Assembly (NCBI RefSeq): GCF_014196925.1
Contig: NZ_JACIEN010000005.1
Location: forward strand, 1-64,000
DNA: 64,000 nucleotides
DNA from: Chelatococcus caeni
GTDB taxonomy: Bacteria; Pseudomonadota; Alphaproteobacteria; Rhizobiales; Beijerinckiaceae
Direction of reading: 5' to 3'
Positions 16,696 through 25,510 of this stretch are shown one piece after another. Each line of letters begins with the position of its first letter. Position 1 is the stretch's first letter. A program made the position numbers and the translations under genes. The notes under the pieces were generated by a model, which searched no databases, was not told the DNA's origin, and saw nothing but the letters and a program-made list of their open reading frames with translations.

Positions 16696-18935
16696 GCACA
16701 AAGGCTCCTCTCCCGCCGGCGCCGGCGGCCGCCGGGGGATTCCATGATGTCGGTGATGAGATCGCCCCAGCGCGCCGCATGGAGGGCGCAGTTGTATTGC
16801 CAGGCGATGCCGCGCATGTAGTCGGCGCTCTCCTTCATCGACTTGCGTTCGAGGTGGTAGAGCTCGACCGACGGCGCATAGAGGATGCGCCGCCCGCGCG
16901 CAGTGATCTTGAGGCACAGGTCGCTGTCCTCGTAATCGCCGATGACGTAGTCCTCGGTGAAGCCGCCGACCTCGGCGAACAGGGCACGCGGCAGGACGAG
17001 GCAGGCGCCGGTCACGGCCGGCACGACGCGCTCCTTGCAGGCCGGCGCATAGTCGCGCGGCATGCCCTTGTGGAAATGCTGGTTCAGCCAGCGGCCGCGG
17101 TGGTCCTGCGAGAAATACATGCCCGCATGCTGCAGCGAGCCGTCCTCGAAGAGCAGCTTCGGCCCGACGGCGCCGATGCCGCGGCGCCCGTCGAGGCGCT
17201 TCACCAGCGCCGGCAACCAGCCCGGTGCGGTCGGCACCACGTCCGAATTGACCATGGCGAGGACCGGGCCACGCGCCTCGGCGGCGCCCGCGTTGCAGGC
17301 CCGGGCAAAGCCCGCGTTGCGCGCCATGACCACGAGCTTCACCGGCAGCGCATAGACGAGATGCAGCCCGGTGAGGAGATGCTCCACGTCCCGCGCCTGC
17401 TCGGGCGAATCGAGCACGTAGATCAGCTCCGCATGGTCGCGGAACCACGCATCGGCCGCGAAGGCGGCGATCTGGAAGCGCAGGAAGTCGAGCACGCGAT
17501 AGAGCGGCACGACGACCGACACCCGGGGCCGCGCCAGGGGGCGCCCGATCATCACCGCGGATGGTTCGCCGACCCGGCCGCGCGCTTCGGCGTGGAGGCG
17601 GGCGATAATGGGCGCGATGGTGCCGGCCAGAACCGCCTCGTCGACATACTGCGGCGGCACGGCCCGCAGGGCGGCCGCGCGGCGCTCGGCCGGATCGACC
17701 GGCTGCGGGGCGGGCACGAGATCGTGGAAGGCACCCGACTTGAGGCGCAGCCGGAAGCGCGGCTGCAGCAGCGGCACGGCGCCGGGGAAGGCGGGCGCCC
17801 GCACCACGAAGCCGGTGGCGCGCAGGCGGATATCCTCGCCCGGCCCGTCGACGTCGACGGGGAAGCGGTGAAGGCCCGGTGTCAGATCCTGCGGTCCGTC
17901 TCCCGTCACCGTCTCGATGCCGGCGACGAGCTCGCTCGGGTCGCGGTACCAGCCGGTGACGAGCGTGCCGGAGGCCGTGGCCAGCGCGGTGGCGATCTCG
18001 GCCGACGGCGTGGCGCCCCCGCCCGTGACGCGCCGCGGCTGCAGCGGCGCGCGCAGCTGCGCCTCGAGCGCCATGGCCTGCCCCGCCGCGGACCGCGCCG
18101 AGAGCTCGCGCAGGAGATGCTCGCGCAGGCCGGGCGCGCCCTGGGCCTTCTCGCGCAGCCAGCGCACCATCGTCGGCGGCTGCGCACCTGCCTGCGTCAG
18201 CGCGCGCACGCTCATGCCGTCGGGCCCGGTCAGCACGATGAAGGCTCCCGGCCCGGAGAGCGCGTCGCCGGCCAGCCAATGCACGCTCTGGCGGCCGTCC
18301 CGCCGCAAGGGCGCGCAATGCGGCGTGCCCTCCAGCTTTGAGAGCCCCCTGTCGCTGAGGACGTAGGTGGCATCGATCCGGCCGAAGCCGGCGGCCAGCA
18401 TCGTCTCGACGAGGACGGAATCATCGGCGGCGCGCGCCAGGATGACGGCGGCCGGCGGATTGGGCGCCATCGCCTGCAGCAGCGAGCGCAGCAGCCGCAG
18501 ATAGGCGCGGCTGCGTCGCAGCCGGAACAGCGACGGCCAGAGATTGAGCAGCGCGGACAGAAGCGCGATGCGGCCCGCGGCGTCGAGGCCACCCAGCAGG
18601 CTCGCCGCATCGGCCGGGGCAACCGCCTCCTGCGCGCCGATCGCGATGTCCACGCGCTCGCCGGGCGCGCCCGCGGACAGGGAGATATTCAGCGGCATGC
18701 CGGCCGGCCGGCGCAGGGCCCACAGAAGGCGCGTGCCGCCCTCGGCCAGCGTCAGGCGCAGCGAGGCCGTCGGTGCGATCGACAGGCCGCCCGCGACGGA
18801 CAGCGGCACCACGGCATCCACCGCCTGCGCCACATCCCATGCGAGCAGAAGCACCTCCCGATCGAGGAGGAAAACCCGCGGATGCCCGGCCTCTGTAGCC
18901 TCGGCAACCCTTTCGTCGACATCAAGCAACGCCAT
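16692..18935 (-). CDS. large multidomain GT2 glycosyltransferase
   Basis: 747-aa protein. Residues 1-460 are a long N-terminal region without a named domain, containing a SGTLVTGWYRDPSEL segment similar to the sandwich modules of the next genes. From about residue 470 it is a canonical GT2 (GT-A) domain: RVSVVVPLYRVLDFL, then ARNAGFARACNAGA, MVNSDVVP (NxD metal motif near 562), LFEDGSLQHAGMYF, and the late GDYEDSDLCLKI acidic motif. The start at 18935 has GGGGTGA upstream, better than the alternative ATG at 18950. It is the first gene of the nine-gene operon and overlaps the methyltransferase. Its architecture resembles the large ExpE2/WgeB-like proteins only loosely; orthology is not claimed. 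Confidence 0.85.
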   Translation of the reverse strand: MALLDVDERVAEATEAGHPRVFLLDREVLLLAWDVAQAVDAVVPLSVAGGLSIAPTASLRLTLAEGGTRLLWALRRPAGMPLNISLSAGAPGERVDIAIGAQEAVAPADAASLLGGLDAAGRIALLSALLNLWPSLFRLRRSRAYLRLLRSLLQAMAPNPPAAVILARAADDSVLVETMLAAGFGRIDATYVLSDRGLSKLEGTPHCAPLRRDGRQSVHWLAGDALSGPGAFIVLTGPDGMSVRALTQAGAQPPTMVRWLREKAQGAPGLREHLLRELSARSAAGQAMALEAQLRAPLQPRRVTGGGATPSAEIATALATASGTLVTGWYRDPSELVAGIETVTGDGPQDLTPGLHRFPVDVDGPGEDIRLRATGFVVRAPAFPGAVPLLQPRFRLRLKSGAFHDLVPAPQPVDPAERRAAALRAVPPQYVDEAVLAGTIAPIIARLHAEARGRVGEPSAVMIGRPLARPRVSVVVPLYRVLDFLRFQIAAFAADAWFRDHAELIYVLDSPEQARDVEHLLTGLHLVYALPVKLVVMARNAGFARACNAGAAEARGPVLAMVNSDVVPTAPGWLPALVKRLDGRRGIGAVGPKLLFEDGSLQHAGMYFSQDHRGRWLNQHFHKGMPRDYAPACKERVVPAVTGACLVLPRALFAEVGGFTEDYVIGDYEDSDLCLKITARGRRILYAPSVELYHLERKSMKESADYMRGIAWQYNCALHAARWGDLITDIMESPGGRRRRRERSLCA

Positions 18936-18995
18936 CCGTTCACCCCGCATCGGCGGGGGCGCCGCAGCCGAGACCGGCCGCGACGCCCCTCATTG

Positions 18996-19736
18996 TCAGT
19001 GGACGGTGAAGTAGTCGCCCGGGTTCTGCTGGACGCTCTCGGCGTCCGTATTGACAAGGGTGATGGTGTCGCCGTTGCCGAGGTCGATGATGGTGTTGGC
19101 ACCGGCCTGCTGCACGCGGTCGACGAGATCGTCGGCCGACTGGATGCCCGTGCCGTTGATGTCCTTCGAGATCTGCAGGACATCTTCGCCGACCTTGAAG
19201 TCGAGCACGACATCGTTGCCGCCGCCGCCGGTGAAGACGAAGACGTCGTTGCCGGCGCCACCCTGAAGGATGTCGTCACCGGCACCGCCCTGCAGGATGT
19301 CGTTGCCCTGACCGCCGATGAGGACGTCGTTGCCGTCACCACCCTGCAGGATGTCGTCACCCTGGCCACCGCGCAGGATGTCATCCCCGGCACCGCCCTG
19401 CAGGATGTCGTCACCCCGGCCGCCGTCGAGGATGTCATCCCCGGCGCCGCCCTGCAGGATGTCGTTGCCCTGACCGCCAAACAGGATGTCGTTGCCTGCA
19501 CCCCCCTGCAGGATGTCGTCACCCTGGCCGCCGAACAACAGGTCGTCGCCCTCGCCGCCGAACAGGACATCGTCGCCCTGGCCGCCGAAGAGGGTGTCGT
19601 CACCCTCGCCGCCGAACAGGACGTCGTCGCCCTGGCCGCCGAAGATCAGGTCATCGCCGCCGTGGCCCCAGATCACATCTGCGCCCCGTGTGCCGAAGAG
19701 GGTGTCGTCGAAGGCGCCACCTTCGAGAGTCGCCAT
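18996..19736 (-). CDS. RTX calcium-binding repeat protein, type I secreted
   Basis: 246-aa protein made of 15 perfect nonapeptides of the GGxGxDxLx type (residues 33-167) preceded by three degenerate ones (6-32), a parallel beta-roll that binds calcium outside the cell. The C-terminal 75 residues are non-repetitive and end in DYFTVH, a typical uncleaved type I secretion signal. An AAGGAGAC ribosome site precedes ATG 19736. Upstream on the same strand are the HlyD and ABC genes that would export it. Position and small size match ExpE1/WgeA of the Sinorhizobium EPS II region, an RTX protein linked to that polysaccharide. Its precise role in chain secretion or binding remains inference. Confidence 0.92.
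   Translation of the reverse strand: MATLEGGAFDDTLFGTRGADVIWGHGGDDLIFGGQGDDVLFGGEGDDTLFGGQGDDVLFGGEGDDLLFGGQGDDILQGGAGNDILFGGQGNDILQGGAGDDILDGGRGDDILQGGAGDDILRGGQGDDILQGGDGNDVLIGGQGNDILQGGAGDDILQGGAGNDVFVFTGGGGNDVVLDFKVGEDVLQISKDINGTGIQSADDLVDRVQQAGANTIIDLGNGDTITLVNTDAESVQQNPGDYFTVH
19236..19721 (-). repeat. 27-bp in-frame repeat array of the RTX gene
   Basis: Eighteen consecutive 27-bp units encode the nonapeptide repeats of the RTX protein. The last fifteen are nearly uniform at DNA level (GAYGAYATCCTGCAGGGCGG-like in sense orientation). Such an array can expand or contract by recombination, so repeat number may vary between strains or assemblies. It is protein coding, not a CRISPR array. 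Confidence 0.85.
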
Positions 19737-20125
19737 AGCTGTCTCCTTCGTTGGTTCGCCGGAGAGCGGACATCCAGCCCGGCCTTGCCGGCTCGTCTCC
19801 ATGTGCAGTGTGCAGCGCACAACAGCATTTGACGGCGGGACTATAGTAGCGCTTTCTGCCAGTGTGAAGTCATAAAATAATAGTTCATGCAATGGTTCTG
19901 GTATTGCCATAATATCGTCATCAAACCAGCAAGTCATTTTCATATATTAATGCTGCACTTTGCTGGGAAAAAAGTTCGAAAATCGAACCAAATGATGCAG
20001 TGCAGCAAAAACCGGCGCTGTTCCAGCGCGATAGCCGAGCGCGATGATCAGGCGCCGCGATGCCGCGGGACGGCAGCGCTTCCGTGGCAACGCAGCCACC
20101 GGAACGCTGCCGGCTCCGATGCCGG
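19737..20125. promoter_or_regulatory. AT-rich leader region upstream of the RTX gene
   Basis: A 389-bp non-coding stretch between the HlyD stop and the RTX start. The part from about 19855 to 20000 is strikingly AT-rich for this genome and holds TAAAATAATAGTT, CCATAATATCG and CATATATTAATG segments, plausible promoter material. It contains a perfect palindrome at 19974-19988 (annotated separately). No credible ORF was seen. It probably carries the promoter of the RTX gene and possibly of the following polysaccharide operon. Confidence 0.6.
19974..19988. promoter_or_regulatory. candidate operator of the MarR-type regulator (site 1)
   Basis: Perfect inverted repeat GTTCGA-AAA-TCGAAC about 240 bp upstream of the RTX start. 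Thirteen of its fifteen bases recur at 23502-23516 in the regulator/transporter divergent region. In Sinorhizobium meliloti, ExpG (WggR) acts at promoters of the corresponding genes, which makes these two sites reasonable operators. Binding is inferred only. Confidence 0.5.
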
Positions 20126-21535
20126 CTATTCTTCGCGGAAGGCGCGGTTGAAGCTCTCGGTGATCGGCGCCAGGAGATAGTCGACGGCGAGCCGCGGCTT
20201 GTTGATGACGAGGATCTCCGCCGGCATGCCGGGATAGAGCCGCACCGACGGATTGGCCGCGAGGCTCTCCGGCAGGATCTCCGCACGTACGACATAGAAG
20301 GCGGCCTGATTGCGTTCGTCGACCTGCTGGTCGGCCGACAGATAGATGAGGCGACCGTCGAGCGGCGCCTGGCTGCGGTGGTTGTAGGCGAGGAGGCGCA
20401 CCCGCACCGGCGCCCCGACATGCACGGAATCGATGTCGCGCAGGCTGACCTTCGCCTCGACGATGAGCCGCTCCTGATCGGGCACGAGATCGAGGATCGC
20501 CTGGCCCGCGGCGATGACGCCGCCGGGAGTGCGCATGCGGATGTCGGTGACGATCCCGTCCTCGGGCGCCAGCACCGCGACGCGCTCCAGCACGTCCTTG
20601 GCGGAATGCATGCGCTCCGTCGTGTCGGCGAGCTCGAGCTGCGCCTGCTGCAGGTCGGCCGCCACCTGCTGCTGGAAATCCGTCTCGAGCGACAGGATCT
20701 CCAGCTCGGCCGCGGCCTTGGCCTGCTCGGCCTTGGCCTTGCGGGCCACGAGCTCTCCGGCGCGCCCGGCAAGCTCGCTCTCGCGCGTCTGCAGCTCGGT
20801 CAGGCGCGGACGGGGCGCATAGCCCTTCTCGACCAGGGTCGCGATCGCCTGCAACTCACGGTCCAGCAGCTCCCGCTGGCGGGTGTTGGCCTCGGTCTGG
20901 GCACGGATCGCGGCGAGCTCCGCCTCCTGCTGCTCGATGGTTTTCCTCTGGATGTCGACCTTCCGGTCGAACATCTCGCGGCGCGCCCTGAAGACGTTGC
21001 GCTCCGCCCGCACGACCTCGCGGGCGATCGGGCTCGGCGACGTCTCGAAGGCCTCGGGGAAGACGAGGTCGTCGGACCGCGCCTGTTCCGCCCGCAGGCG
21101 CACGAGGCGCGCCTCGAGGCCGATGCGCTTGGCGTCGAGGGCGGCATAATCGGCGCGGGCCCGCGTATCGTCGAGGCGCACCAGCGGCTGGCCGGCCTTG
21201 ACGGTCTCGCCCTCGTGGACCAGCAGCTGCTTGAGGATGCCGCCCTCGAGATGGCTCACCGTCTTGCGCTTCGAATCGACGATGACCGTCGCCGTCGCGA
21301 CGGCGGCGCTGTCGAGCTGGGCCGAGAAGGCCCAGCCCACGAAGCTGCCGAGGCCGAGGAAGACGGCCACCAGCCCCGCGATGACAGGACCGCGCAGCGT
21401 TGGCGTGGGCGGCCCGTCCGCCTCGTAGCGCTCGGCCCAGTTCTGCGCAGGCGCGGCCTCCAGGCGGCGCTCGTTGGCCCGCTGACGCGCGGCCTCGCGC
21501 GTCTCCGGCGCGACGATCTCGATGTCTTTCTTCAT
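20126..21535 (-). CDS. type I secretion membrane fusion protein (HlyD/PrtE family)
   Basis: 469-aa periplasmic adaptor linking the ABC exporter to an outer-membrane channel. One membrane span (about residues 50-72, GPVIAGLVAVFLGLGSFVGWAF) is followed by the lipoyl/barrel half KTVSHLEGGILKQLLVHEGE, a long coiled coil (about 150-330), and the second half with APEDGIVTDIRMRTPGGVI and YPGMPAEILV near the C-terminus. The ATG at 21535 overlaps the ABC transporter stop by 4 bp. The outer-membrane TolC partner is not in the window. It corresponds by order to ExpD2/WgdB of the EPS II region. Confidence 0.93.
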   Translation of the reverse strand: MKKDIEIVAPETREAARQRANERRLEAAPAQNWAERYEADGPPTPTLRGPVIAGLVAVFLGLGSFVGWAFSAQLDSAAVATATVIVDSKRKTVSHLEGGILKQLLVHEGETVKAGQPLVRLDDTRARADYAALDAKRIGLEARLVRLRAEQARSDDLVFPEAFETSPSPIAREVVRAERNVFRARREMFDRKVDIQRKTIEQQEAELAAIRAQTEANTRQRELLDRELQAIATLVEKGYAPRPRLTELQTRESELAGRAGELVARKAKAEQAKAAAELEILSLETDFQQQVAADLQQAQLELADTTERMHSAKDVLERVAVLAPEDGIVTDIRMRTPGGVIAAGQAILDLVPDQERLIVEAKVSLRDIDSVHVGAPVRVRLLAYNHRSQAPLDGRLIYLSADQQVDERNQAAFYVVRAEILPESLAANPSVRLYPGMPAEILVINKPRLAVDYLLAPITESFNRAFREE

Positions 21536-23295
21536 GCCGTCCTCCCGGAACCCGCGAGCGCGGCGACGCGGCCCCCGCCCTCGGCGACTGCCGCGGCCGG
21601 CTTGTCGGCCGGGTGGATGCTGGCCACGATCGACGTGCGAGGACCGAACTGGCTGACGCGGCCGTCCTGCAGCACGAGCAGCTTGTCGGCGACCTGCATG
21701 ATCGAGGGACGGTGCGCGATGAGCACGACGATGGCTCCGCGCTGCTTCGCTGCCACGATGCCGCGCATCAACGCCTGCTCGCCTTCGGCGTCGAGATTGG
21801 CGTTGGGCTCGTCGAGCACGATGAGGCGCGGCTCCCCGTAGAGGGCGCGGGCAAGGCCGATGCGCTGGCGCTGGCCGCCGGAGAGGGCAAAGCCACCGTC
21901 CCCGAGCGGCGTGTCGTAGCCGAGCGGCAGCCGCCCGATCATGTCGTGCACGTCCGCAAGGCGCGCCGCCTCGAGGACGCGGCGCGGGTCCGCCTCCCCC
22001 ATGCGGGCGATGTTCTCGCGGATGGTGCCGTCGAGCAGCGAGACGTTCTGCGGCAGGTAGCCGACCATCTCGCCGAAGGACCCGCGCTCCCACAGGAACA
22101 CGTTGTGGCCGTCGAGATAGACGCCGCCGGCGGTCGGCTTGAAGACGCCGACGAGGAGTCGCGCGAGCGTCGACTTGCCGGCAGCGGACGGCCCGACCAC
22201 GCCGAGGATCTCACCGGGCGAGAGGGCGAAGGACACCCCCTTCAGCACCGGCACGTCGGATCCGGGCGGCGCATAGACGAGGCGGTCGACGAGCAGGTCG
22301 CCCTCGGTGCGCGGGGTCGGCGTCGTGTCGCGCACGGGCGTCTGCTTCTCCAGGAGCTCCCGCACCCGCTTCCAGGCTGCGATGGCGAAGACCCAGCTGC
22401 GCCATCCGTCCACCATCGTGTCGAGAGGCAGCAGCAGGCGGCCCGTGATGATGCTGGCCGCGATCATGGAGCCGGGGCTGACCTCCTGCTCGATGACGAG
22501 CGTCGCACCGACGGACAGCACGGCGATCTGCATCATGTAGCGGCACGTGCGGGTGACGGAATGGATGGCCCGCCCCCGGCGCGCGGCCGTGTCCAGAAGA
22601 TCGAGCGTCCTGACCTGCGCGCCGCGCCAGCGCCGCGCCAGCGCCGGCAGCATCCCCATCGCCTCGATCGCCTCGGCGTGGCGCAGGCTGGCGCTGATCT
22701 CGCTGATGTTCTCGACCGACGATTCGCTGGCGCGCTTCAGGGCGCGCCGGGTGAGAAAGTCCGACACCAGGCTGAGCACGACGAGAATCGCCGCCGATAT
22801 GATGGCGAGGATGCCGTAAAGCGGATGCAGGGCGAACAGCACGGCAAGGAAGATGGGGCACCAGATCACTTCGAGCGGCACGCCGATCGCGCTGCCGGTG
22901 AGGAAGGACCGGATGTCGTTGAGGTCGCGAATCGCCTGGCTGGCGCGCACGCCACCCCGGCCCACGGAGGCCGAGATGGCCGCCTGCAGCACCGGCAGGT
23001 TGAGCCGGCGCACCAACGTTCCGCCCATCACCTGGAAGGTGAGCGAGCGGATGTAATCGAGAACGCCGAAGAGGACGAGCCCGATGCCGGCGATGATCAT
23101 GAGCATCACCAGCGTGTCGAGACTCTGGCTGTTGACCACCCTGTCATGCACCTGAAGCATGAACAGCGGCACGATCAGCTGCAGCATGTTGATGATGCCG
23201 CTGAGAAGGCCGGCATAGACGAGGCCCACGAAGAACGTCTTCTGGCCCTGGTGGATGAGGTCCGCGGCGCTGGCCGGCCTCGTGGTGTTTTTCAT
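21532..23295 (-). CDS. type I secretion ABC transporter (PrtD family)
   Basis: 587-aa fused permease-ATPase. About residues 20-300 hold six membrane spans (FFVGLVYAGLLSGIINMLQL first). The ATPase part has Walker A GPSAAGKSTL, signature LSGGQRQR, Walker B LIVLDEPNANLD and the switch His in LIAHRPS. No N-terminal C39-like peptidase domain is present, consistent with export of RTX proteins by a C-terminal signal. ATG 23295 heads the transporter operon, divergent from the MarR-type gene. By order it matches ExpD1/WgdA. Substrate is most likely the adjacent RTX protein; a direct role in polysaccharide export is unproven. Confidence 0.94.
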   Translation of the reverse strand: MKNTTRPASAADLIHQGQKTFFVGLVYAGLLSGIINMLQLIVPLFMLQVHDRVVNSQSLDTLVMLMIIAGIGLVLFGVLDYIRSLTFQVMGGTLVRRLNLPVLQAAISASVGRGGVRASQAIRDLNDIRSFLTGSAIGVPLEVIWCPIFLAVLFALHPLYGILAIISAAILVVLSLVSDFLTRRALKRASESSVENISEISASLRHAEAIEAMGMLPALARRWRGAQVRTLDLLDTAARRGRAIHSVTRTCRYMMQIAVLSVGATLVIEQEVSPGSMIAASIITGRLLLPLDTMVDGWRSWVFAIAAWKRVRELLEKQTPVRDTTPTPRTEGDLLVDRLVYAPPGSDVPVLKGVSFALSPGEILGVVGPSAAGKSTLARLLVGVFKPTAGGVYLDGHNVFLWERGSFGEMVGYLPQNVSLLDGTIRENIARMGEADPRRVLEAARLADVHDMIGRLPLGYDTPLGDGGFALSGGQRQRIGLARALYGEPRLIVLDEPNANLDAEGEQALMRGIVAAKQRGAIVVLIAHRPSIMQVADKLLVLQDGRVSQFGPRTSIVASIHPADKPAAAVAEGGGRVAALAGSGRTA

Positions 23296-23546
23296 GCGTA
23301 TACCGCTCCGGACGAATGGCTTCGACCATTCCCTCACTTTTGCCCGAAAATTCGTGCAAGAATGTGTCGACGCATGCCTCTCCGCAACGAAGACTTTGCT
23401 GTCGCGGAAGAATCGCATGCATTGTAACGTTATAATGATATAAAGACCGCCGGCGACTCGGTTGGACAGGTCTAATAAACTGGGAAAACGCTGCAAGGAT
23501 AGTTCGAAAATCGATCTAAAACTGCAGCGATGCGACGGGAACCAGC
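23296..23546. promoter_or_regulatory. divergent promoter region (ABC exporter / MarR-type regulator)
   Basis: A 251-bp divergent region, AT-rich from about 23410 to 23530 (TGTAACGTTATAATGATATAAAG gives -10-like TATAAT-type sequence around 23430). It contains the operator-like GTTCGA-AAA-TCGATC at 23502-23516, about 30 bp before the regulator ATG, which would suit autoregulation and control of the exporter. Confidence 0.6.
23502..23516. promoter_or_regulatory. candidate operator of the MarR-type regulator (site 2)
   Basis: GTTCGA-AAA-TCGATC, five of six arm positions paired, identical over its first 13 bases to the perfect palindrome at 19974-19988. Both sites are also preceded by a CTGGGAAAA sequence and followed by an AAA..TGCAG stretch, though at different spacing. 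Its place directly upstream of the regulator start suggests autoregulation. Confidence 0.5.
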
Positions 23547-24119
23547 ATGGAACACAAAACTGCCAATGAGATGACCGCTTTGACAGCCATGCCGACCAAC
23601 GGGCACAAAGCCTATTTTCCCGGCTCAATGCCCCGGGAGGAGGTGGCCGATGCCGGCTCGGTGGCGCACCTCGAGCTGGTTCGCTGCATCGAGCGGCTGC
23701 ACCGCCGCTATCTCGACCTGTTCCGCGTCGACCTCATGCGAATCGGGGCCGACGACCTCAGCCCCGCCCAGGTGATGATGCTGTTCACCATCGGGCCGGA
23801 CGACCTGTCGGTGCGCGACCTCATCGACCGCGGCTACTACCTGGGTTCGAACGCCTCCTACAATCTCAAGCGGCTGGTCGAAGCCGGCTATGTCGAGCGC
23901 AGCGCGTCGGTGCGCGACCGCCGGTCCGCGCGCATCCGCCTGTCCGACAAGGGCCGCCAGCTCTGCGAGCTGGTGCGCGGCGTCGACGAAGGCTACCACC
24001 GGCTGGTGGTCCGGGACGACGCGGAGCTGCGTGACCTCGAGGTCACGTTCCGCACCCTGCGCCGAATCGAGCACACTTGGACCGACGCCCTGAGGTCGGG
24101 CGAAGCGCGCATCGCCTGA
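23547..24119 (+). CDS. MarR/winged-helix transcriptional regulator (ExpG/LdtR-like)
   Basis: 190-aa DNA-binding regulator. The winged helix-turn-helix spans about residues 60-135 and includes SPAQVMMLFTIG and the highly typical RGYYLGSNASYNLKRLVEAGY, then the wing with SVRDRRSARIRLSDKGRQ. This wording marks the MarR-like subgroup that includes ExpG (WggR) and LdtR of Rhizobiales. It is divergent from the type I secretion operon and followed after 5 bp by a glycosyltransferase gene, so it probably controls the surrounding polysaccharide genes. An upstream GACGGGAA may serve as ribosome site; later ATGs exist, so the exact start is slightly uncertain. Confidence 0.9.
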   Translation: MEHKTANEMTALTAMPTNGHKAYFPGSMPREEVADAGSVAHLELVRCIERLHRRYLDLFRVDLMRIGADDLSPAQVMMLFTIGPDDLSVRDLIDRGYYLGSNASYNLKRLVEAGYVERSASVRDRRSARIRLSDKGRQLCELVRGVDEGYHRLVVRDDAELRDLEVTFRTLRRIEHTWTDALRSGEARIA

Positions 24120-24124
24120 CGGCG

Positions 24125-25387
24125 ATGCGGGCCGTCTTCGTCCACCGGCACTTCCCGGGGCAGTTCGGCCACCTCGTCCACCGCATGGCGGCCGAGGGGT
24201 GGGACATCACATTTGTCTGCGAGCGGGCGGAGCAACGCCCCTCGCACATCGCCATCGTGCGCTACATGACGGAGGGCCACCGGGCCGCGACGCCGCACCG
24301 TCATCTCCTCGCGACCGACCTGCACGTGCGCACCGGCACGCAGGTCGCCGCGGTGCTCGACAACCTCAACCAGCGCAGCGGCCCGCCGGCGATCGTCATC
24401 GGGCACATCGGCTGGGGCGGCCTGCTCTTCGCCAAGGACGTGCTGCCGCGCACGCCGATGCTCGGCTATTGCGAGTTCTTCTACCGCGGCGAGGGCAGCG
24501 ACGTGGGTTTTGCGCCGGGTGAAGAGCCCGCGCTCGAGGACCGCATGCGCCTGCGCATGCGCAATTCGGCGCAGCTCCTCACCATGGAGGCGATCGAGGC
24601 CGGCCTCAGCCCCACCCGCTGGCAGCGCCACCAATATCCCGCCGAGCTGCGCCGGCGCATCGCGGTCTGCCACGACGGCGTCGACATGGCGCTCTGTCGC
24701 CCGCAGGCCGGCGCACGGATGCGGCTGCCCGACGGCCGCGTCATCGCCGAGGGCGACCCCGTCGTGACCTTCGTCGCACGGGATCTCGAGCCCTATCGCG
24801 GTTTTCCCCAGTTCATGCGGGCCGCCGCGCGCGTCGCCGCGCGCCATCCCACGGCCCTCTTCGTCGTCGCCGGGGGCGACGGCATCAGCTATGGCCGCGC
24901 GCGGGACGATGGCCGCTCCTGGCGGGAAGCGATGATGGAGGAAACGGGCCTCGCGCCCGAGCGCATCGTCTTCCTGGGGCGCATCCCCCATGCGGCGCTC
25001 GTGCGCCTGTTCCAGATCTCGGCGGCGCACGTCTACCTCACCTACCCCTTCGTGCTGTCGTGGTCCTTCCTGGAGGCGATGGCCTGCGGCTGCCTCGTCA
25101 TCGGCTCCGCCACCGCGCCGGTGCGGGAAGTGCTCGCGCACGGGCGCAACGGGCTCCTGGTCGATTTCTTCGACGAGGAGGCGCTGGCCGAGACCATCGT
25201 CGCAGCACTCGCTCGCGGGCGGGCCCTCGCACCGCTCAGGACAGCGGCCCGGGCGACGGTGGCGATGCGATTCGCGCTCGAGCAGTGCCTGCCCCGCCAG
25301 ATACGGCTCATCGAGACGCTGGTGGAACGGGCGGCCTTGCGCCGTGTGGCGCGCCAGCCCCAGGCACGCCGCTATCCGAAAGCGTAG
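24125..25387 (+). CDS. GT4-family glycosyltransferase (ExpC/WgcA position)
   Basis: 420-aa GT-B fold glycosyltransferase. The N-terminus MRAVFVHRHFPGQFGHLV is typical of the Glycos_trans_4-like N-terminal domain found in such polysaccharide transferases. The C-lobe shows FVARDLEPYRGFPQFMRAA, VVAGGDG, IVFLGRIPHAALVRLFQ and LSWSFLEAMACGCLVIGS with the donor-binding Glu. It lies 5 bp after the MarR-type gene on the same strand, the place of ExpC (WgcA) in the S. meliloti exp region. ATG 24125 is chosen by fit to the family N-terminus; the frame extends upstream into the regulator. Donor sugar is not known. Confidence 0.9.
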   Translation: MRAVFVHRHFPGQFGHLVHRMAAEGWDITFVCERAEQRPSHIAIVRYMTEGHRAATPHRHLLATDLHVRTGTQVAAVLDNLNQRSGPPAIVIGHIGWGGLLFAKDVLPRTPMLGYCEFFYRGEGSDVGFAPGEEPALEDRMRLRMRNSAQLLTMEAIEAGLSPTRWQRHQYPAELRRRIAVCHDGVDMALCRPQAGARMRLPDGRVIAEGDPVVTFVARDLEPYRGFPQFMRAAARVAARHPTALFVVAGGDGISYGRARDDGRSWREAMMEETGLAPERIVFLGRIPHAALVRLFQISAAHVYLTYPFVLSWSFLEAMACGCLVIGSATAPVREVLAHGRNGLLVDFFDEEALAETIVAALARGRALAPLRTAARATVAMRFALEQCLPRQIRLIETLVERAALRRVARQPQARRYPKA

Positions 25388-25510
25388 GGCAGCAGCCGCT
25401 CGCCGTTCTCGCCGGCCGAGTCCGCGCCAGGTCGTCGTCGGTGCCAGTTCGTCGACGATCACCGGCCCGTAGTCTTCGCTGGGGAATCACCACGAAGAAC
25501 AGCCGCGACG
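25376..25510 (-). pseudogene. possible decayed coding remnant
   Basis: In the 485-bp stretch 25388-25872, which has no intact gene, the minus strand gives protein-like fragments in successive frames: SRLFFVVIPQ, then EDYGPVIVDELAPTTTW, then DSAGENGERLLPYAFG followed by a stop at about 25376. Their order suits one gene broken by at least two frameshifts, with its end overlapping the 3' end of the glycosyltransferase gene. The family was not recognised. The remainder up to the cytochrome gene shows nothing supportable. Confidence 0.3.

Noticed and set aside
16779-18341. 520-codon plus-strand frame opposite the large GT2 gene
   Set aside because: Low-complexity composition with no recognisable motif; antisense artefact of codon bias.
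19236-19721. CRISPR-like periodic 27-bp repeats
   Set aside because: Units are contiguous without spacers and encode in-frame RTX nonapeptides.
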